Assembly (NCBI GenBank): GCA_963748925.1
Contig: CAVVKG010000001.1
Coordinates: forward strand, 620,001-684,000
From: Cryomorpha sp963748925
Lineage (GTDB): Bacteria; Bacteroidota; Bacteroidia; Flavobacteriales_D; Cryomorphaceae
Reading direction: 5' to 3'
DNA: 64,000 nucleotides
Under the pieces are notes generated by a model, which saw only the letters and a program-made list of their open reading frames with translations, was not told the origin of the DNA and did no database searches. Of the stretch, positions 54,844-63,561 are shown piece by piece; the first letter of the stretch is position 1; each line of letters begins with the position of its first letter. The position numbers were made by a program, and so were the translations under genes.

Positions 54844-55275
54844 CTAATCTGATTTTTTGAAGGCTAACAACTCTATATCAGTGTTATAAAATCTCATAAT
54901 GTCATCCACTAATTCCACCTTATTTGTAGAGTTAAGAACATCTACATAAATACCTTCAAGTTTACCGGGGCAAGCCATTTTTGTCATGGCTCCCATTTCT
55001 ATTTTAATCGTGTTTCCTTCTAGCCGGTAGCTCGCGATGTATTGATTGCAACCCGTTGATCCGCTAAAAGAAGTGCTATCCTTAAAAACAATAGTCGGAA
55101 GGCCACGCAAAAAATCGGCTTTAATAAGCGTATCTCCTTTCATCGCAATAGCGGTCCAGGTTCCTTCGGGAATATTCTTTGGATTAGATTCTGTTGAGTC
55201 CTTTTGATTTTTGCAAGCTACAGTAAGAGCCGCTGCGCAAAAGCCAATGAGAATGAAGTAGAGAATTTTTTTCAT
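54844..55275 (-). CDS. META/HslJ-like domain lipoprotein
   Basis: About 143 residues: lipoprotein signal (ILYFILIGFCAAALTVAC), then a META domain (EGTWTAIAMKGD, FSGSTGCNQYIASYRL, MGAMTKMACPG). META domains are beta-rich and of unknown role; related HslJ is linked to stress. The ATG at 55275 is used; an upstream ATG at 55305 lies in the same frame and its codons cover a terminator-like hairpin. With the 55275 start only about six bases separate hairpin and ATG, so ribosome access is peculiar. It is the second gene of a pair with the one at 55321-55665. Confidence 0.78.
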   Translation of the reverse strand: MKKILYFILIGFCAAALTVACKNQKDSTESNPKNIPEGTWTAIAMKGDTLIKADFLRGLPTIVFKDSTSFSGSTGCNQYIASYRLEGNTIKIEMGAMTKMACPGKLEGIYVDVLNSTNKVELVDDIMRFYNTDIELLAFKKSD

Positions 55276-55302
55276 AAAAAAAGCCCCGCTAGTTGCGGGG
55301 CT
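55276..55302 (-). terminator. Hairpin terminator abutting the META lipoprotein start
   Basis: AGCCCCGC and GCGGGGCT form an eight-base GC-rich stem with loop TAGTT (55282-55302). On the minus strand it is followed by T7 (A-run at 55276-55282). It lies between the gene at 55321-55665 and the ATG of the META lipoprotein at 55275. It looks like a full intrinsic terminator, though a coding gene follows at once. Confidence 0.78.
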
Positions 55303-55320
55303 CAAATTTGCAAATAATAT

Positions 55321-55665
55321 TTAGTCTTTTAGCATTTTAGATTTTTCTGCCCATTCTGTAAAAACTACCCGCTGCTCATCAGTTAGAAGTTTTTCAACAT
55401 TTTCTTTATACGCATTCTCCATATTTGCCATCGAAGCTTTTGCTTCTTCTGTTTTGTTCTCCAGCTTATCAAATCTCGATTTCTGTTCAAGCAAAGAATA
55501 ATTCTGACGGAATATCATAACTTCCTGATCATCTGTTAAATCAAGGGCTTTAACCATTTTCTCAGTTTGGTCTTTGGCCTTCTTTTCTATTTCTTTATAA
55601 GTCTGAGCATTTGCAAAAGTGAAAGAAAAAAGGACAATTGCAATTAGAAGTAATTTGGTTTTCAT
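55321..55665 (-). CDS. Small exported helical protein
   Basis: A 114-residue exported protein with a signal peptide (LLLIAIVLFSFTFANAQ) and a charged helical body rich in Lys, Glu, Gln and Met (IEKKAKDQTEKMVKALDLTDDQ; LTDEQRVVFTEWAEKSKM). The LTDDQ and LTDEQ repeats resemble small Spy/CpxP-like periplasmic proteins, though the typical LTxxQ motif pair is not strict. It may be a periplasmic chaperone; this is inference. A GC-rich hairpin terminator follows at once, ahead of the META lipoprotein start. Confidence 0.62.
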   Translation of the reverse strand: MKTKLLLIAIVLFSFTFANAQTYKEIEKKAKDQTEKMVKALDLTDDQEVMIFRQNYSLLEQKSRFDKLENKTEEAKASMANMENAYKENVEKLLTDEQRVVFTEWAEKSKMLKD

Positions 55666-55810
55666 ATTGGTTATTGAATTATTTAATTTTAAATCTATTT
55701 AGATCACTAAATTAATACAAAAATTGAATTATAAGAATATAGTCAATTATTTGACGTCAAAGTTGCGCAGAAGATGCTTGAGAAGCAATTACAATTTGAA
55801 AGATTTTAAA

Positions 55811-55841
55811 TTGGGCGACAAATTTGAATTTTTACCTTTGC
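55811..55841 (+). promoter_or_regulatory. Promoter of FkbM methyltransferase gene
   Basis: TTG at 55811-55813, a 19-base spacer and TACCTTTGC at 55833-55841. The TTG start codon at 55855 follows 13 bases later, and no nearby ATG fits better. Confidence 0.65.
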
Positions 55842-55854
55842 GCAAATTTCGGAA

Positions 55855-56583
55855 TTGAAAAATACAGTAAAACGGCTACTTCAAAATCTGCTGGGCTTTG
55901 AAAGATATCTTAAAGTATTTGCGCGATACAAGATAGCTACCCTTAAAAATGATAATAACGAGGGCGATTTTTTTGTCTTTATGTCTCTCCTGAAGGATGA
56001 AGGTCTGATACTGGATATAGGTGCAAATTTGGGTATTATGACCTGGCATTTGCTCAAGAATTTTAAAAATGCAACTATATGGGCTTTTGAGCCGATTCCT
56101 GAAAACAACAAAATTTTACGAACGGTAACTCAGGAGTTTAAAAGCAGCAGATATACCATTTATGACTGTGCTCTAGGCGATAAGCCGGGAACTGCTAAAA
56201 TGGTTTTACCGAAAGTAGAAGAAGTTAAAATGCAGGGGCTTAGTCATGTAGTACATGAATCGATTGAGGATTTTAATCAAGGTGACTTCTATGAAGTGCC
56301 TATCGAAACTTTGGATAATCTGGTTGACCAGTCAAACAAAGTGCAGGGTATCAAACTGGATGTTGAAAATTTCGAATATTTTGTTTTAAAAGGCGGAGAA
56401 AAACTAATTGACCGCGATAAGCCTATCATTTACACGGAGCTTTGGGAGAATGAAAACCGGGACAAATGCCTTGAGTTCATAAGAAGTAAGGGCTATTCGG
56501 TGCAAGTTTGCGTAAAGAATAAGTTGGTAAATTTTGTTCCGGAAAAATATTCAGGGCAGAACTTTTTCTTTATTCCTAATTAA
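55855..56583 (+). CDS. FkbM family methyltransferase
   Basis: A 242-residue methyltransferase. The SAM motif ILDIGANLGIMTWHLLKNF is near residue 48, and WAFEPIPENNKIL follows. IKLDVENFEYFVLKGGEKL and IIYTELWEN at the C-terminal side complete the FkbM pattern. These enzymes O-methylate sugars or small molecules. The start is TTG (55855), supported by the promoter 13 bases upstream. Substrate unknown. Single-gene unit, convergent with the DUF4421 gene. Confidence 0.83.
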   Translation: MKNTVKRLLQNLLGFERYLKVFARYKIATLKNDNNEGDFFVFMSLLKDEGLILDIGANLGIMTWHLLKNFKNATIWAFEPIPENNKILRTVTQEFKSSRYTIYDCALGDKPGTAKMVLPKVEEVKMQGLSHVVHESIEDFNQGDFYEVPIETLDNLVDQSNKVQGIKLDVENFEYFVLKGGEKLIDRDKPIIYTELWENENRDKCLEFIRSKGYSVQVCVKNKLVNFVPEKYSGQNFFFIPN

Positions 56584-56596
56584 GAAAATTCAAATT

Positions 56597-57661
56597 TTAA
56601 GGCACCTTTTTAAACCAGGGCATTAGCTTAGGTCCCGGCTTAAATCTCTTAACGAAATTCAATCTCACATTTGTAATCGAATAGTCGGTATTTAGTAACC
56701 GACTATCAGTGCTCGTTGATATTGCATTGGCCACTCCGGTAAAACCGAAATACCAATTTGTATCATTATAGCCCAATCCAAATCTCCCGAAAGCTCCAAA
56801 ATCGCCTTGAAAATCTGATAATGTACCCAATTCCGGATTGTAGGCTTTATTAAATCCGATTCCATAGTTTAAGGTGAGAGATAACATGGCAAAGAATTTT
56901 TTCGCAACGACCAAAGTATAGGTATATCCGGCTGATGGGCCGGCTTTTAAGAACGATAGTCGCTCAACTCCATCCATTTCCTGAAAAGCGATATTCTTTA
57001 AAAACCCGGGAACCAGAGCACTGTCCGCATTTACAAGGCCGTAGTATGCCTCTATTCCTACAAGCCACGACCCGGCAGATTTAAGTTGACGTTCATTTTG
57101 TATGAGTGCCGCCCTGTAAGAATACTTCTCATTGTTGAAAACGTAATAGCCCGTTAAACCCAGGATCTGCTCATAAATATCAGGTCTTAAATAATAGGAA
57201 GTGGGGAAATCTGGCTTAAGCTCTAAAGTATTCTCTAAGTACATTCCTTTATAAAACTGACCGAAAAAATCAATTACCAGTTTTCGTGTGTATATGTGAG
57301 ACTGCAAGTCGAGGTATCTTGTCTTACCCTGCCCTTCATCTGGATTAAGAAAATTAAATCCATAAGCCAAATTAAGAGTTACTGATTTTACCGTTGCCCC
57401 AACTCCAAGATTCAGCGATGTATTGGGTAAATAACTTAGCACCCTAAATTCCTGATTGTCCGTAAGCTCAAGACTTGTAACCTTCTGCGACAAATACAAT
57501 CGTGTGGTTATCAAATCGGTAAGGGGCATAATATACAACGAGTCAATTTCTCCTGTTTCTGATGAAGCGTAACCCGTTTGTGCTGTTTGGGCGTTACTAT
57601 TCACACACCAGTTAAAGGTAATAGACAGTAGAAAATAGGTTAGCCAAGGAAAATTTCTCAT
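56597..57661 (-). CDS. DUF4421 family outer-membrane-like protein
   Basis: A 354-residue exported protein. A signal peptide (FLLSITFNWCVNSNAQ) is followed by a beta-barrel-like body with alternating hydrophobic residues, aromatic-rich strands and a final Phe/Arg-rich strand (TNVRLNFVKRFKPG). Segments such as YLPNTSLNLGVGATVKSVTLNL and SYYLRPDIYEQILGL fit DUF4421, a Bacteroidota family probably in the outer membrane. Function unknown. Single-gene unit. Confidence 0.8.
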   Translation of the reverse strand: MRNFPWLTYFLLSITFNWCVNSNAQTAQTGYASSETGEIDSLYIMPLTDLITTRLYLSQKVTSLELTDNQEFRVLSYLPNTSLNLGVGATVKSVTLNLAYGFNFLNPDEGQGKTRYLDLQSHIYTRKLVIDFFGQFYKGMYLENTLELKPDFPTSYYLRPDIYEQILGLTGYYVFNNEKYSYRAALIQNERQLKSAGSWLVGIEAYYGLVNADSALVPGFLKNIAFQEMDGVERLSFLKAGPSAGYTYTLVVAKKFFAMLSLTLNYGIGFNKAYNPELGTLSDFQGDFGAFGRFGLGYNDTNWYFGFTGVANAISTSTDSRLLNTDYSITNVRLNFVKRFKPGPKLMPWFKKVP

Positions 57662-57801
57662 GAAGAAATCAAAACTATTGAATCGTAAATTTATAATTTT
57701 AATTGAGCATCTTCAATATCAAATTATTCGTGGATACGAGAAGAAAAGAATTTTAAAATAATAAGCTGAAAATTATCTTTTCTCATAGTACTTTCGCTGC
57801 T

Positions 57802-59034
57802 ATGCGAATTATAAAACTTTACATAAAAAGCTATAGCGGCCTCACCTCTCCTGCTTGGATACTTGCTTTGGTATTACTTATAAATCGCAGTGGATCTATG
57901 GTTTTACCATTTTTAAGTCTCTACTTAAAAGATGAGTTGAATTTTAGCATTGGAGATGTAGCGTTGATTCTAACCCTTTTTGGAGTGGGATCGCTTGTTG
58001 GTTCTTTTTTGGGAGGGATTCTTACCGACAAAATTGGGACTTTTGCAGTTCAGTTTTGGTCACTCTTGCTAACAGGCTTAGGCTTTATTGTGCTGGCACA
58101 GCTAAGAACGGTAGAAGAACTCGCCATCGGCTTCTTTGCTATCACCGTAATTTCAGACGCTTTCAGACCTGCCAACGCTGCGGCTGTTGCGAAGCACGCA
58201 AAACCTGAAAACTTAACCCGTGCTTATTCACTAAATCGCATGGCAATAAATTTAGGTTTTGCTATAGGCCCGGCTGTGGGCGGTTTGCTAGCAGCAATAA
58301 GCTACAATATGCTTTTTTATGTCGACTCCATTTCGTGCGTTATAGCCTCTATCGTTTTCGCATTTTACTTTTATTCTAGACGTAATAAAAAAGCACCTGC
58401 AGCCAAAAACGCACTGACAGACATGAAAGTCAAATCGCCTTTTGTTGATTTGAGATTTTTGTTTTTTACTCTGTTAACAGTGGGTTTTGGGATTGTTTTC
58501 TTCCAATTTCTCTTTACTCTTCCAGTTTACTATCGTGATATTTATGCTCTCTCAGAACGCTCAATCGGCTGGCTGCTTGCCCTAAACGGATTTATAGTTT
58601 TTGCTCTCGAAATGCCATTGGTTTACCTAATCGGAAAAAAATATTCGCTGAGATTTACAATAGTTGTGGGATGTCTTTTATTGGTTCTCTCTTTTGTTTC
58701 CCTAAACCTCGACTCGGGGATATATATTCTTATAGTAGCTATGTTTCTATTAAGCGTTTCTGAGATTTTGGTTATGCCGTTTCTTACTACTTACACAGCT
58801 CACCGCGGAGGCGAGGCAGCCCGAGGACGGTATTTGGGATTGTATTCCATGGCCTATTCTTTATCTTTTATTATTGCACCGTCAATGGGCCTTTCGATTA
58901 TCCAAAATCAGGGATACCCTTCCTTGTGGTGGATTGTCGCGGCTCTTGGAGTGCTCGTAAGTGTTGGATTCTATTTTGCTGTGGCTCCTATAAAGGTGAG
59001 ATCCGAAATGGCGAAAGCGATAGATGATATTTAA
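57802..59034 (+). CDS. MFS transporter
   Basis: A 410-residue major facilitator with about twelve helices. The first half opens LVLLINRSGSMVLPFLSLYL and carries motif A-like GGILTDKIGTF. The second half has a loop (VYLIGKKYSLR) between helices 7 and 8. It resembles drug-type or sugar-type efflux MFS proteins of Bacteroidota; the substrate is not known. A -7-like TACTTTCGC lies at 57789-57797. Its stop overlaps the stop of the convergent patatin gene by four bases. Unlike the Tet-type gene at 24 kb, this one has no frameshift. Confidence 0.85.
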   Translation: MRIIKLYIKSYSGLTSPAWILALVLLINRSGSMVLPFLSLYLKDELNFSIGDVALILTLFGVGSLVGSFLGGILTDKIGTFAVQFWSLLLTGLGFIVLAQLRTVEELAIGFFAITVISDAFRPANAAAVAKHAKPENLTRAYSLNRMAINLGFAIGPAVGGLLAAISYNMLFYVDSISCVIASIVFAFYFYSRRNKKAPAAKNALTDMKVKSPFVDLRFLFFTLLTVGFGIVFFQFLFTLPVYYRDIYALSERSIGWLLALNGFIVFALEMPLVYLIGKKYSLRFTIVVGCLLLVLSFVSLNLDSGIYILIVAMFLLSVSEILVMPFLTTYTAHRGGEAARGRYLGLYSMAYSLSFIIAPSMGLSIIQNQGYPSLWWIVAALGVLVSVGFYFAVAPIKVRSEMAKAIDDI

Positions 59035-59792
59035 GGATACCCATTTTTCTTTAACCACGCATTCCCTTCGCGAAAGCCAATATCAAACAACTCCTGTCCT
59101 TTTGAGAAATCTAGCAATTGAAATGAAGCGTTTAGCTTAGGGCGAATTAATGAATCACTCGCGTCAACACCTCTCTGGCTCGTTTGATTTACCATAATAT
59201 GAAAAATCTCAATGGCTACATTCTTCATGTTATTCAGGTCTGGTGTGAACTTCCCAAAATTAACCTCTACCCCCAACACTTTATCGCAGTGGCCCTTGCA
59301 TGCAGAAACTGGTAAGTTTTCAAGTACGCCGCCATCCACATACTTATCCCCATCAATTTCTACCGGAGCAAACAGCACAGGAATACTCGCAGACGCAAGA
59401 ACTGCCTGATGTAAAGGCCCTTTATCAAAGATTACTGGTTCATGTTTATCCAGATTGGTGGCAGCCACATACAAAGGCAAGTGCAAATCTTCGAAAGTTT
59501 CGGGTAGGTTTTCCTGAATAACTTTTTTTAAAAAACTCATATCCAGAAAGCCGCTAAAGCTAGCTCTGAAACTAAACATCTTTAGGAAGCTTTTATCCGA
59601 TATAAGCTCCATCATTTTATCCGGGCTGATACCTGCGGCATAAAGCGCACCTATAATTGCACCCATGCTCGAACCAGATATACAAACAGGCTTTAAACCC
59701 GCGTCATCGAAAGCTTTTAACACGCCTACATGAATAATGCCTCTGGCACCGCCGCCACTCAATGACAAACCCCATTTTGTTGTTTCTATCAT
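59031..59792 (-). CDS. Patatin-like phospholipase
   Basis: A 253-residue soluble protein with the patatin signature: oxyanion hole GGGARG at residues 13-18, catalytic Ser in ISGSSMGAIIGALYAAG near residue 42, and Asp in KYVDGGVLENLPV near residue 154. It hydrolyses acyl lipids, probably membrane phospholipids. There is no signal peptide, so it is cytoplasmic. Single-gene unit. Family certain, substrate unknown. Confidence 0.88.
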   Translation of the reverse strand: MIETTKWGLSLSGGGARGIIHVGVLKAFDDAGLKPVCISGSSMGAIIGALYAAGISPDKMMELISDKSFLKMFSFRASFSGFLDMSFLKKVIQENLPETFEDLHLPLYVAATNLDKHEPVIFDKGPLHQAVLASASIPVLFAPVEIDGDKYVDGGVLENLPVSACKGHCDKVLGVEVNFGKFTPDLNNMKNVAIEIFHIMVNQTSQRGVDASDSLIRPKLNASFQLLDFSKGQELFDIGFREGNAWLKKNGYP

Positions 59793-59887
59793 AGTGTAAA
59801 GTCAAATATAAGTAAGAGAAACTTCCGATATGCCATTAAAAGTATAAATTGGCACGAAATTTATATATCTATATCCAAAATAAGATT

Positions 59888-60430
59888 ATGAAAGCAATAA
59901 AACCATTACTTTTCTTAATGACTGTGTTCATCTTAGCAAGCTGTGGATCAAACTCTATGCTTGGCGAGAAAGTGAAAGAGCCATTTACCGGATCTAAGTA
60001 TGAATCAAGTTCACGCTTTTTCAGGGGGACAGGGAAAGGAGTAAGTGTAAAAGATAACATTGCAAGAAGCAAGGCAGACCTCGAAGCTAAGAATCAACTG
60101 GCTGCGCAGGTAAGTACGACAATGAAAAATGTGACGGATCAGTATCTGGGACAAACAGAAGATGCAAATGCAGCCGATGTTGCCGATAAATTTCAAAGCC
60201 TCACACGTCAGGTTATGAATACAGGCCTTGCGGATCTTAGAAAAATTGGCGAAGAGAAGTACAGCGATGGAACGAATTATACTGTTTTTGTAGCATACGA
60301 GATCAATAAAAACGCCATGTTTCGCTTTATGAAAAAACAGGCAAAAACCGATTCGAAAATTGATAAGGTTACCTTAAAGGCGATGGAAGATATTCTTGAC
60401 AGGCAAATCGCCGAGACAGAGGAAGATTAA
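59888..60430 (+). CDS. LPP20-like lipoprotein
   Basis: About 180 residues: lipoprotein signal (PLLFLMTVFILASC, lipobox Cys at about residue 19), then the LPP20-like region (FFRGTGKGVSVKDNIARSKA, then QLAAQVSTTMKNVTDQYLG and TNYTVFVAYEINK). These match the LPP20 family of exported lipoproteins. The frame opens at 59849, but the ATG at 59888 gives a standard signal. A strong terminator follows. Function unknown. Confidence 0.75.
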   Translation: MKAIKPLLFLMTVFILASCGSNSMLGEKVKEPFTGSKYESSSRFFRGTGKGVSVKDNIARSKADLEAKNQLAAQVSTTMKNVTDQYLGQTEDANAADVADKFQSLTRQVMNTGLADLRKIGEEKYSDGTNYTVFVAYEINKNAMFRFMKKQAKTDSKIDKVTLKAMEDILDRQIAETEED

Positions 60431-60903
60431 TTTTAAAATGATAGAAAAAGGGGAGCTCAGATGAGCTCCCCTTTATTTCTGACCTTCTCTGGTAAAAACC
60501 AGTTGGAACATTAACCAAAACCTAATCAACCATGATCCCTGAAGGCCAAAATCTCATATTGAATTTCTACATGAAGGAATTCATAGTTAAAACACCCCAC
60601 TTTATAGATTGTTTTGAAATATAGCTATTGATGACGCCTTTAGATAGAATCATCTGTGGATATTTATTCTATCCCTAACCGTAAAAATCTACTTAGCAGT
60701 AAACTTAAATTTCACCCGGATGCACACCTCCATGCGTTAGTCCAACTCAGGTAGTATGAATACTATCCTTAAAGAAAATTTAGAAGGTATTTACGGTATT
60801 AGAAATTAGAGCTGCCGGAATAGAAAGTAAGACACACATTCTTAGTCAAAAGTTAAGCAAACATAGAGCTGGCCTTAAAGATTCAGAAAAATTGGTAAAG
60901 ACA
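60431..60903. other. 470-base intergenic region, no gene seen
   Basis: After the terminator at 60446-60480 the sequence is AT-rich with no open frame of note on either strand. I see no hairpin or repeat of note. Confidence 0.4.
60446..60480 (+). terminator. Rho-independent terminator after LPP20-like gene
   Basis: GGGGAGCTC and GAGCTCCCC form a nine-base stem with loop AGAT, followed by TTTATTT. It starts about 18 bases after the stop codon. Confidence 0.82.
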
Positions 60904-61212
60904 CTATGAAAGGCGAATACCCGAGGCCAGCAAGTCCATATGCTCAGTGTGCTTGCGCAAATATGATTTCACATAAGGGCACACTGGTATGAGCCGCATA
61001 TTGTTTTCACGAATGTACTTAAAGACATGCTCCACTAAGGCTGACGCAACGCCTTTGCCTTCCAGAGACTTTGGGACTTCTGTATGATTAATAAATATTT
61101 TACCCTCTTTATTACTTCTGTATTCTAAAACTCCCCGTTCTTCTCCTACTATCGCTTCAAACGTCTCACGTTCTTCATCGTGATCAAATGTAATGTCCAA
61201 ATTTTCACTCAT
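60904..61212 (-). CDS. GNAT-type small N-acetyltransferase (YjdJ-like)
   Basis: A 102-residue protein with the short Gcn5-related acetyltransferase pattern: AIVGEERGVLEYR, INHTEVPKSLEGKGVASALVE (acetyl-CoA-binding loop) and RLIPVCPYVKSYLRKHTEH. This matches the small YjdJ-type GNAT family, whose substrate is not known. It is cytoplasmic. Single-gene unit with long empty gaps on both sides. Confidence 0.83.
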   Translation of the reverse strand: MSENLDITFDHDEERETFEAIVGEERGVLEYRSNKEGKIFINHTEVPKSLEGKGVASALVEHVFKYIRENNMRLIPVCPYVKSYLRKHTEHMDLLASGIRLS

Positions 61213-61586
61213 TTTTTTATACAGTTAATGGTTCGGTGCCGTTGTAAGTGCCCTTTACGATATGAAAAGAGCAGGAATGCAAACTTAGTGCTTATTGAGA
61301 AAACTTCCTATTTTCAACTTTGATTAAGAATGAGTCTCAATGCATGACAACTATCCAGAAATGCAATTGGCAAATGACTTGGTGAATGAAATAAAGTGAT
61401 TTTCGAATCGTTCTACTGCCTGGAATAACCATCGTGAATTGTTAAAAACTTGAGAGTGAAAAAATTTTTCTTCGATAAAAACCAACTTTTTTGAGATAAG
61501 CACCGTAGATGCGTTGGTTAGGTTTCCACCAAATACTTGTGGACAAATAAGACCATTTCTGTACCCGTTCCCTTAAAAAAGAGAAC
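61213..61586. other. Intergenic region, no gene seen
   Basis: About 370 bases of AT-rich DNA. A short open frame around 61341-61400 on the plus strand has no recognisable family. The -7 element at 61587 marks its right end. Confidence 0.35.
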
Positions 61587-61595
61587 TATTTTTGC
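61587..61595 (+). promoter_or_regulatory. -7 element before coiled-coil membrane protein gene
   Basis: TATTTTTGC matches TAnnTTTGC exactly, 36 bases before the ATG at 61632. No clear TTG at -33. Confidence 0.5.
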
Positions 61596-61631
61596 ACTTA
61601 GTTAAATTGATTCCCTTAATCACCTTTTCAT

Positions 61632-62249
61632 ATGAAATTCTATTCTGTACTCATACTTATATCCTCCCTTTTCGCAGTCACGACCGTTTTTGCTCAAGAC
61701 GCGGAGTCTACAACAGATAAGCCCAACAATCTCGAAAATCAATTTCAGGAATTGAAGGATAATTCTAATAACTATCAAATCTACAAGGTCGTTAAAGAAA
61801 CCAGCCTCAATAGTTTTTGGAATAGTGTGGAAGACACGCTCAATGCAGGTAGAAGTGAAATTAGCTCACTAAAAGCGGAGGTTTCTAACCTCAATACAGA
61901 AGTAGCTAACTTAAAAAATCAGGTAAGCGAGCGGGATGCGAGTCTTGAAGAACAAGAATACCAAATAGAACACATGAGTTTTCTGGGCATTGGTCTCACA
62001 AAAGCAACATATGTGACCTTTACCTGGGTTCTTATATTTATTCTATTGATTGCTGCCGTGATATTGTATTTCAGATTTAAATCAGCCAACAAGATTACGG
62101 TAAACACAAAAAATGAATACAGCTCGTTAAACGAAGAGTTTGAGAATCACAAAAAGCGATCGCGTGAAACTGAATCGAAAATAAAACGCGAACTTCAAAC
62201 AGAAATCAATACAGTTCAGGAACTTAAGCAAAAATTAGGCGATTCGTAA
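61632..62249 (+). CDS. Exported coiled-coil protein with one membrane helix
   Basis: A 205-residue protein. Order: signal peptide (SVLILISSLFAVTTVFAQ); a coiled coil (about residues 35-115, heptads such as SSLKAEVSNLNTEVANLKNQ); one membrane helix (YVTFTWVLIFILLIAAVILYF); then a cytoplasmic charged helix (about 155-205). Relatives in Flavobacteria with the same layout are sometimes labelled tRNA (guanine-N1)-methyltransferase, but no methyltransferase motif is present here. Function unknown; a structural or signalling role is inference. Confidence 0.75.
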   Translation: MKFYSVLILISSLFAVTTVFAQDAESTTDKPNNLENQFQELKDNSNNYQIYKVVKETSLNSFWNSVEDTLNAGRSEISSLKAEVSNLNTEVANLKNQVSERDASLEEQEYQIEHMSFLGIGLTKATYVTFTWVLIFILLIAAVILYFRFKSANKITVNTKNEYSSLNEEFENHKKRSRETESKIKRELQTEINTVQELKQKLGDS

Positions 62250-62286
62250 AGTACAGAATAACAAAGTTTTAAAAAATAATATTTTG

Positions 62287-62313
62287 AAAGGAGCTTTAAA
62301 GGCTCCTTTTTTT
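62287..62313 (+). terminator. Rho-independent terminator after coiled-coil gene
   Basis: AAAGGAGC and GCTCCTTT form an eight-base stem with loop TTTAAAG, followed by T6. It starts about 38 bases after the stop codon. Confidence 0.82.
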
Positions 62314-62380
62314 TAGTTCAATAAGTAACCTAACCTTTACAAAATGCGTAGGAACAAACACAGAACTGAAATCCTACACC

Positions 62381-63445
62381 ATGCACGATACCACGATTCA
62401 CTCCGCAGCCGCCTTAAAGTCAGGTAAGATATCCTACTCTACCAGGCTTATTTTACTATCTATTGCCGGTATTCACCTCCCTTTTGTTGGGATCATTGTT
62501 TATGCTTATTTTTCAAACAGCCTTATTCAGTCTTCAGATCTGATTTCTGCTATGTTGATTTTTACTGTAGTCTCCACCTTGATTACACTTCCATTTATCA
62601 ATAAAACTTTAAGCCCGATACGATCAGGATCCAAAGCACTGGAAGAGTACTATCTAGAAGATAAACTGCCTGTTCGAAACATGCTCACAGCTGTTGATGA
62701 TGACATTGTGCTTGCTCGCTTGCAGCGAACAATTATTAATTTACACGCACATATAGAGGAAAAGAGAGATTTATCCCTTCTCCTATCTCAAGATTTAAGA
62801 CAACCCTTCTCTCAAATGATGGGAATCTTTGAAATTATAAAGCTTGAGGATGATCATTCAAAAATCGATGCCTACTGCAACCAAATGATTGTAGAAGGAA
62901 CAAAGCGTCTCAAATTTCTAGAGCACGTTCTCCAGGAGCTAAATGCAAGTAATACGGAAGAAGCTTCTGCTACTGCTCATGAAGAAAAGTCGTATATAAC
63001 CGTTAATGAGCTCATTAACAGTGCTATTGAAAAAGTTCAAGTTTCGGCTCAAAATAAATCTGTTTCCCTTATGATTGCTTGCAAGTGCAATTCCGTACTT
63101 GAAGTTAACGAGGATAAGCTTATTAATGCTGTAGCCGATGTGGTGGCAAACTCAATAAAGTATTCTTTCCCTAAGGGAATGATAAAAATTAAAGCCGAAA
63201 TGGAGAAAGAATTTCTGCATATCACTGTTTCTGATAACGGAATGGGGTTTAGTGCAGAAGAGCAAAAATCACTGTTTAAACGTTTCGCTATTGGCCAAAT
63301 GGGTACACAGGGTGAGGAACCTACAAGCTTTCCTCTTTATGGAGCAAAACAAGCTATTGAGCATGAGGGTGGAACTGTAAAGGTTGAAAGTGCCGGCCGC
63401 AATGAAGGCTCTACATTTAATATCGTTCTACCAATCAGAAATTAA
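62381..63445 (+). CDS. Histidine-kinase-like protein, phospho-acceptor His replaced by Gln
   Basis: A 354-residue protein. Two N-terminal membrane helices (about residues 21-45 and 56-75, LILLSIAGIHLPFVGIIVYA; AMLIFTVVSTLITLPF) suggest a short sensor. A dimerisation region follows, in which the usual H-box SHDLRNPL reads SQDLRQPF: Gln at residue 137 (CAA at 62789-62791). The ATPase part keeps N-box ADVVANSIKYSF, G1 DNGMGF and G2 GSTFNIVLP. So it may bind ATP but cannot autophosphorylate at the normal site. No response regulator lies next to it. It could be a pseudokinase or regulator. Confidence 0.83.
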   Translation: MHDTTIHSAAALKSGKISYSTRLILLSIAGIHLPFVGIIVYAYFSNSLIQSSDLISAMLIFTVVSTLITLPFINKTLSPIRSGSKALEEYYLEDKLPVRNMLTAVDDDIVLARLQRTIINLHAHIEEKRDLSLLLSQDLRQPFSQMMGIFEIIKLEDDHSKIDAYCNQMIVEGTKRLKFLEHVLQELNASNTEEASATAHEEKSYITVNELINSAIEKVQVSAQNKSVSLMIACKCNSVLEVNEDKLINAVADVVANSIKYSFPKGMIKIKAEMEKEFLHITVSDNGMGFSAEEQKSLFKRFAIGQMGTQGEEPTSFPLYGAKQAIEHEGGTVKVESAGRNEGSTFNIVLPIRN

Positions 63446-63505
63446 TTAACTTCTTAGCTCAGAAAGTCAAGTCATTTTTATTTATCGAAAAGTAAAATAT
63501 AGATC

Positions 63506-63543
63506 ATAAAAAAGCCCTTCGAGAAAACTCAAAGGGCTTTTTT
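63506..63543. terminator. Bidirectional terminator between kinase-like gene and gyrA
   Basis: AAAAAAGCCCTT and AAGGGCTTTTTT form a twelve-base stem with a loop of about 12 bases. It sits 60 bases after the kinase-like stop and 20 bases from the gyrA stop, with T/A runs on both sides, so it can end both transcripts. Confidence 0.82.
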
Positions 63544-63561
63544 GTGAATTTATTTTAATGG

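Noticed and set aside
61341..61440. Possible transposase remnant in the gap before 61632
   Set aside because: A few words resemble coding sequence but no family motif, end repeats or target duplications are seen.
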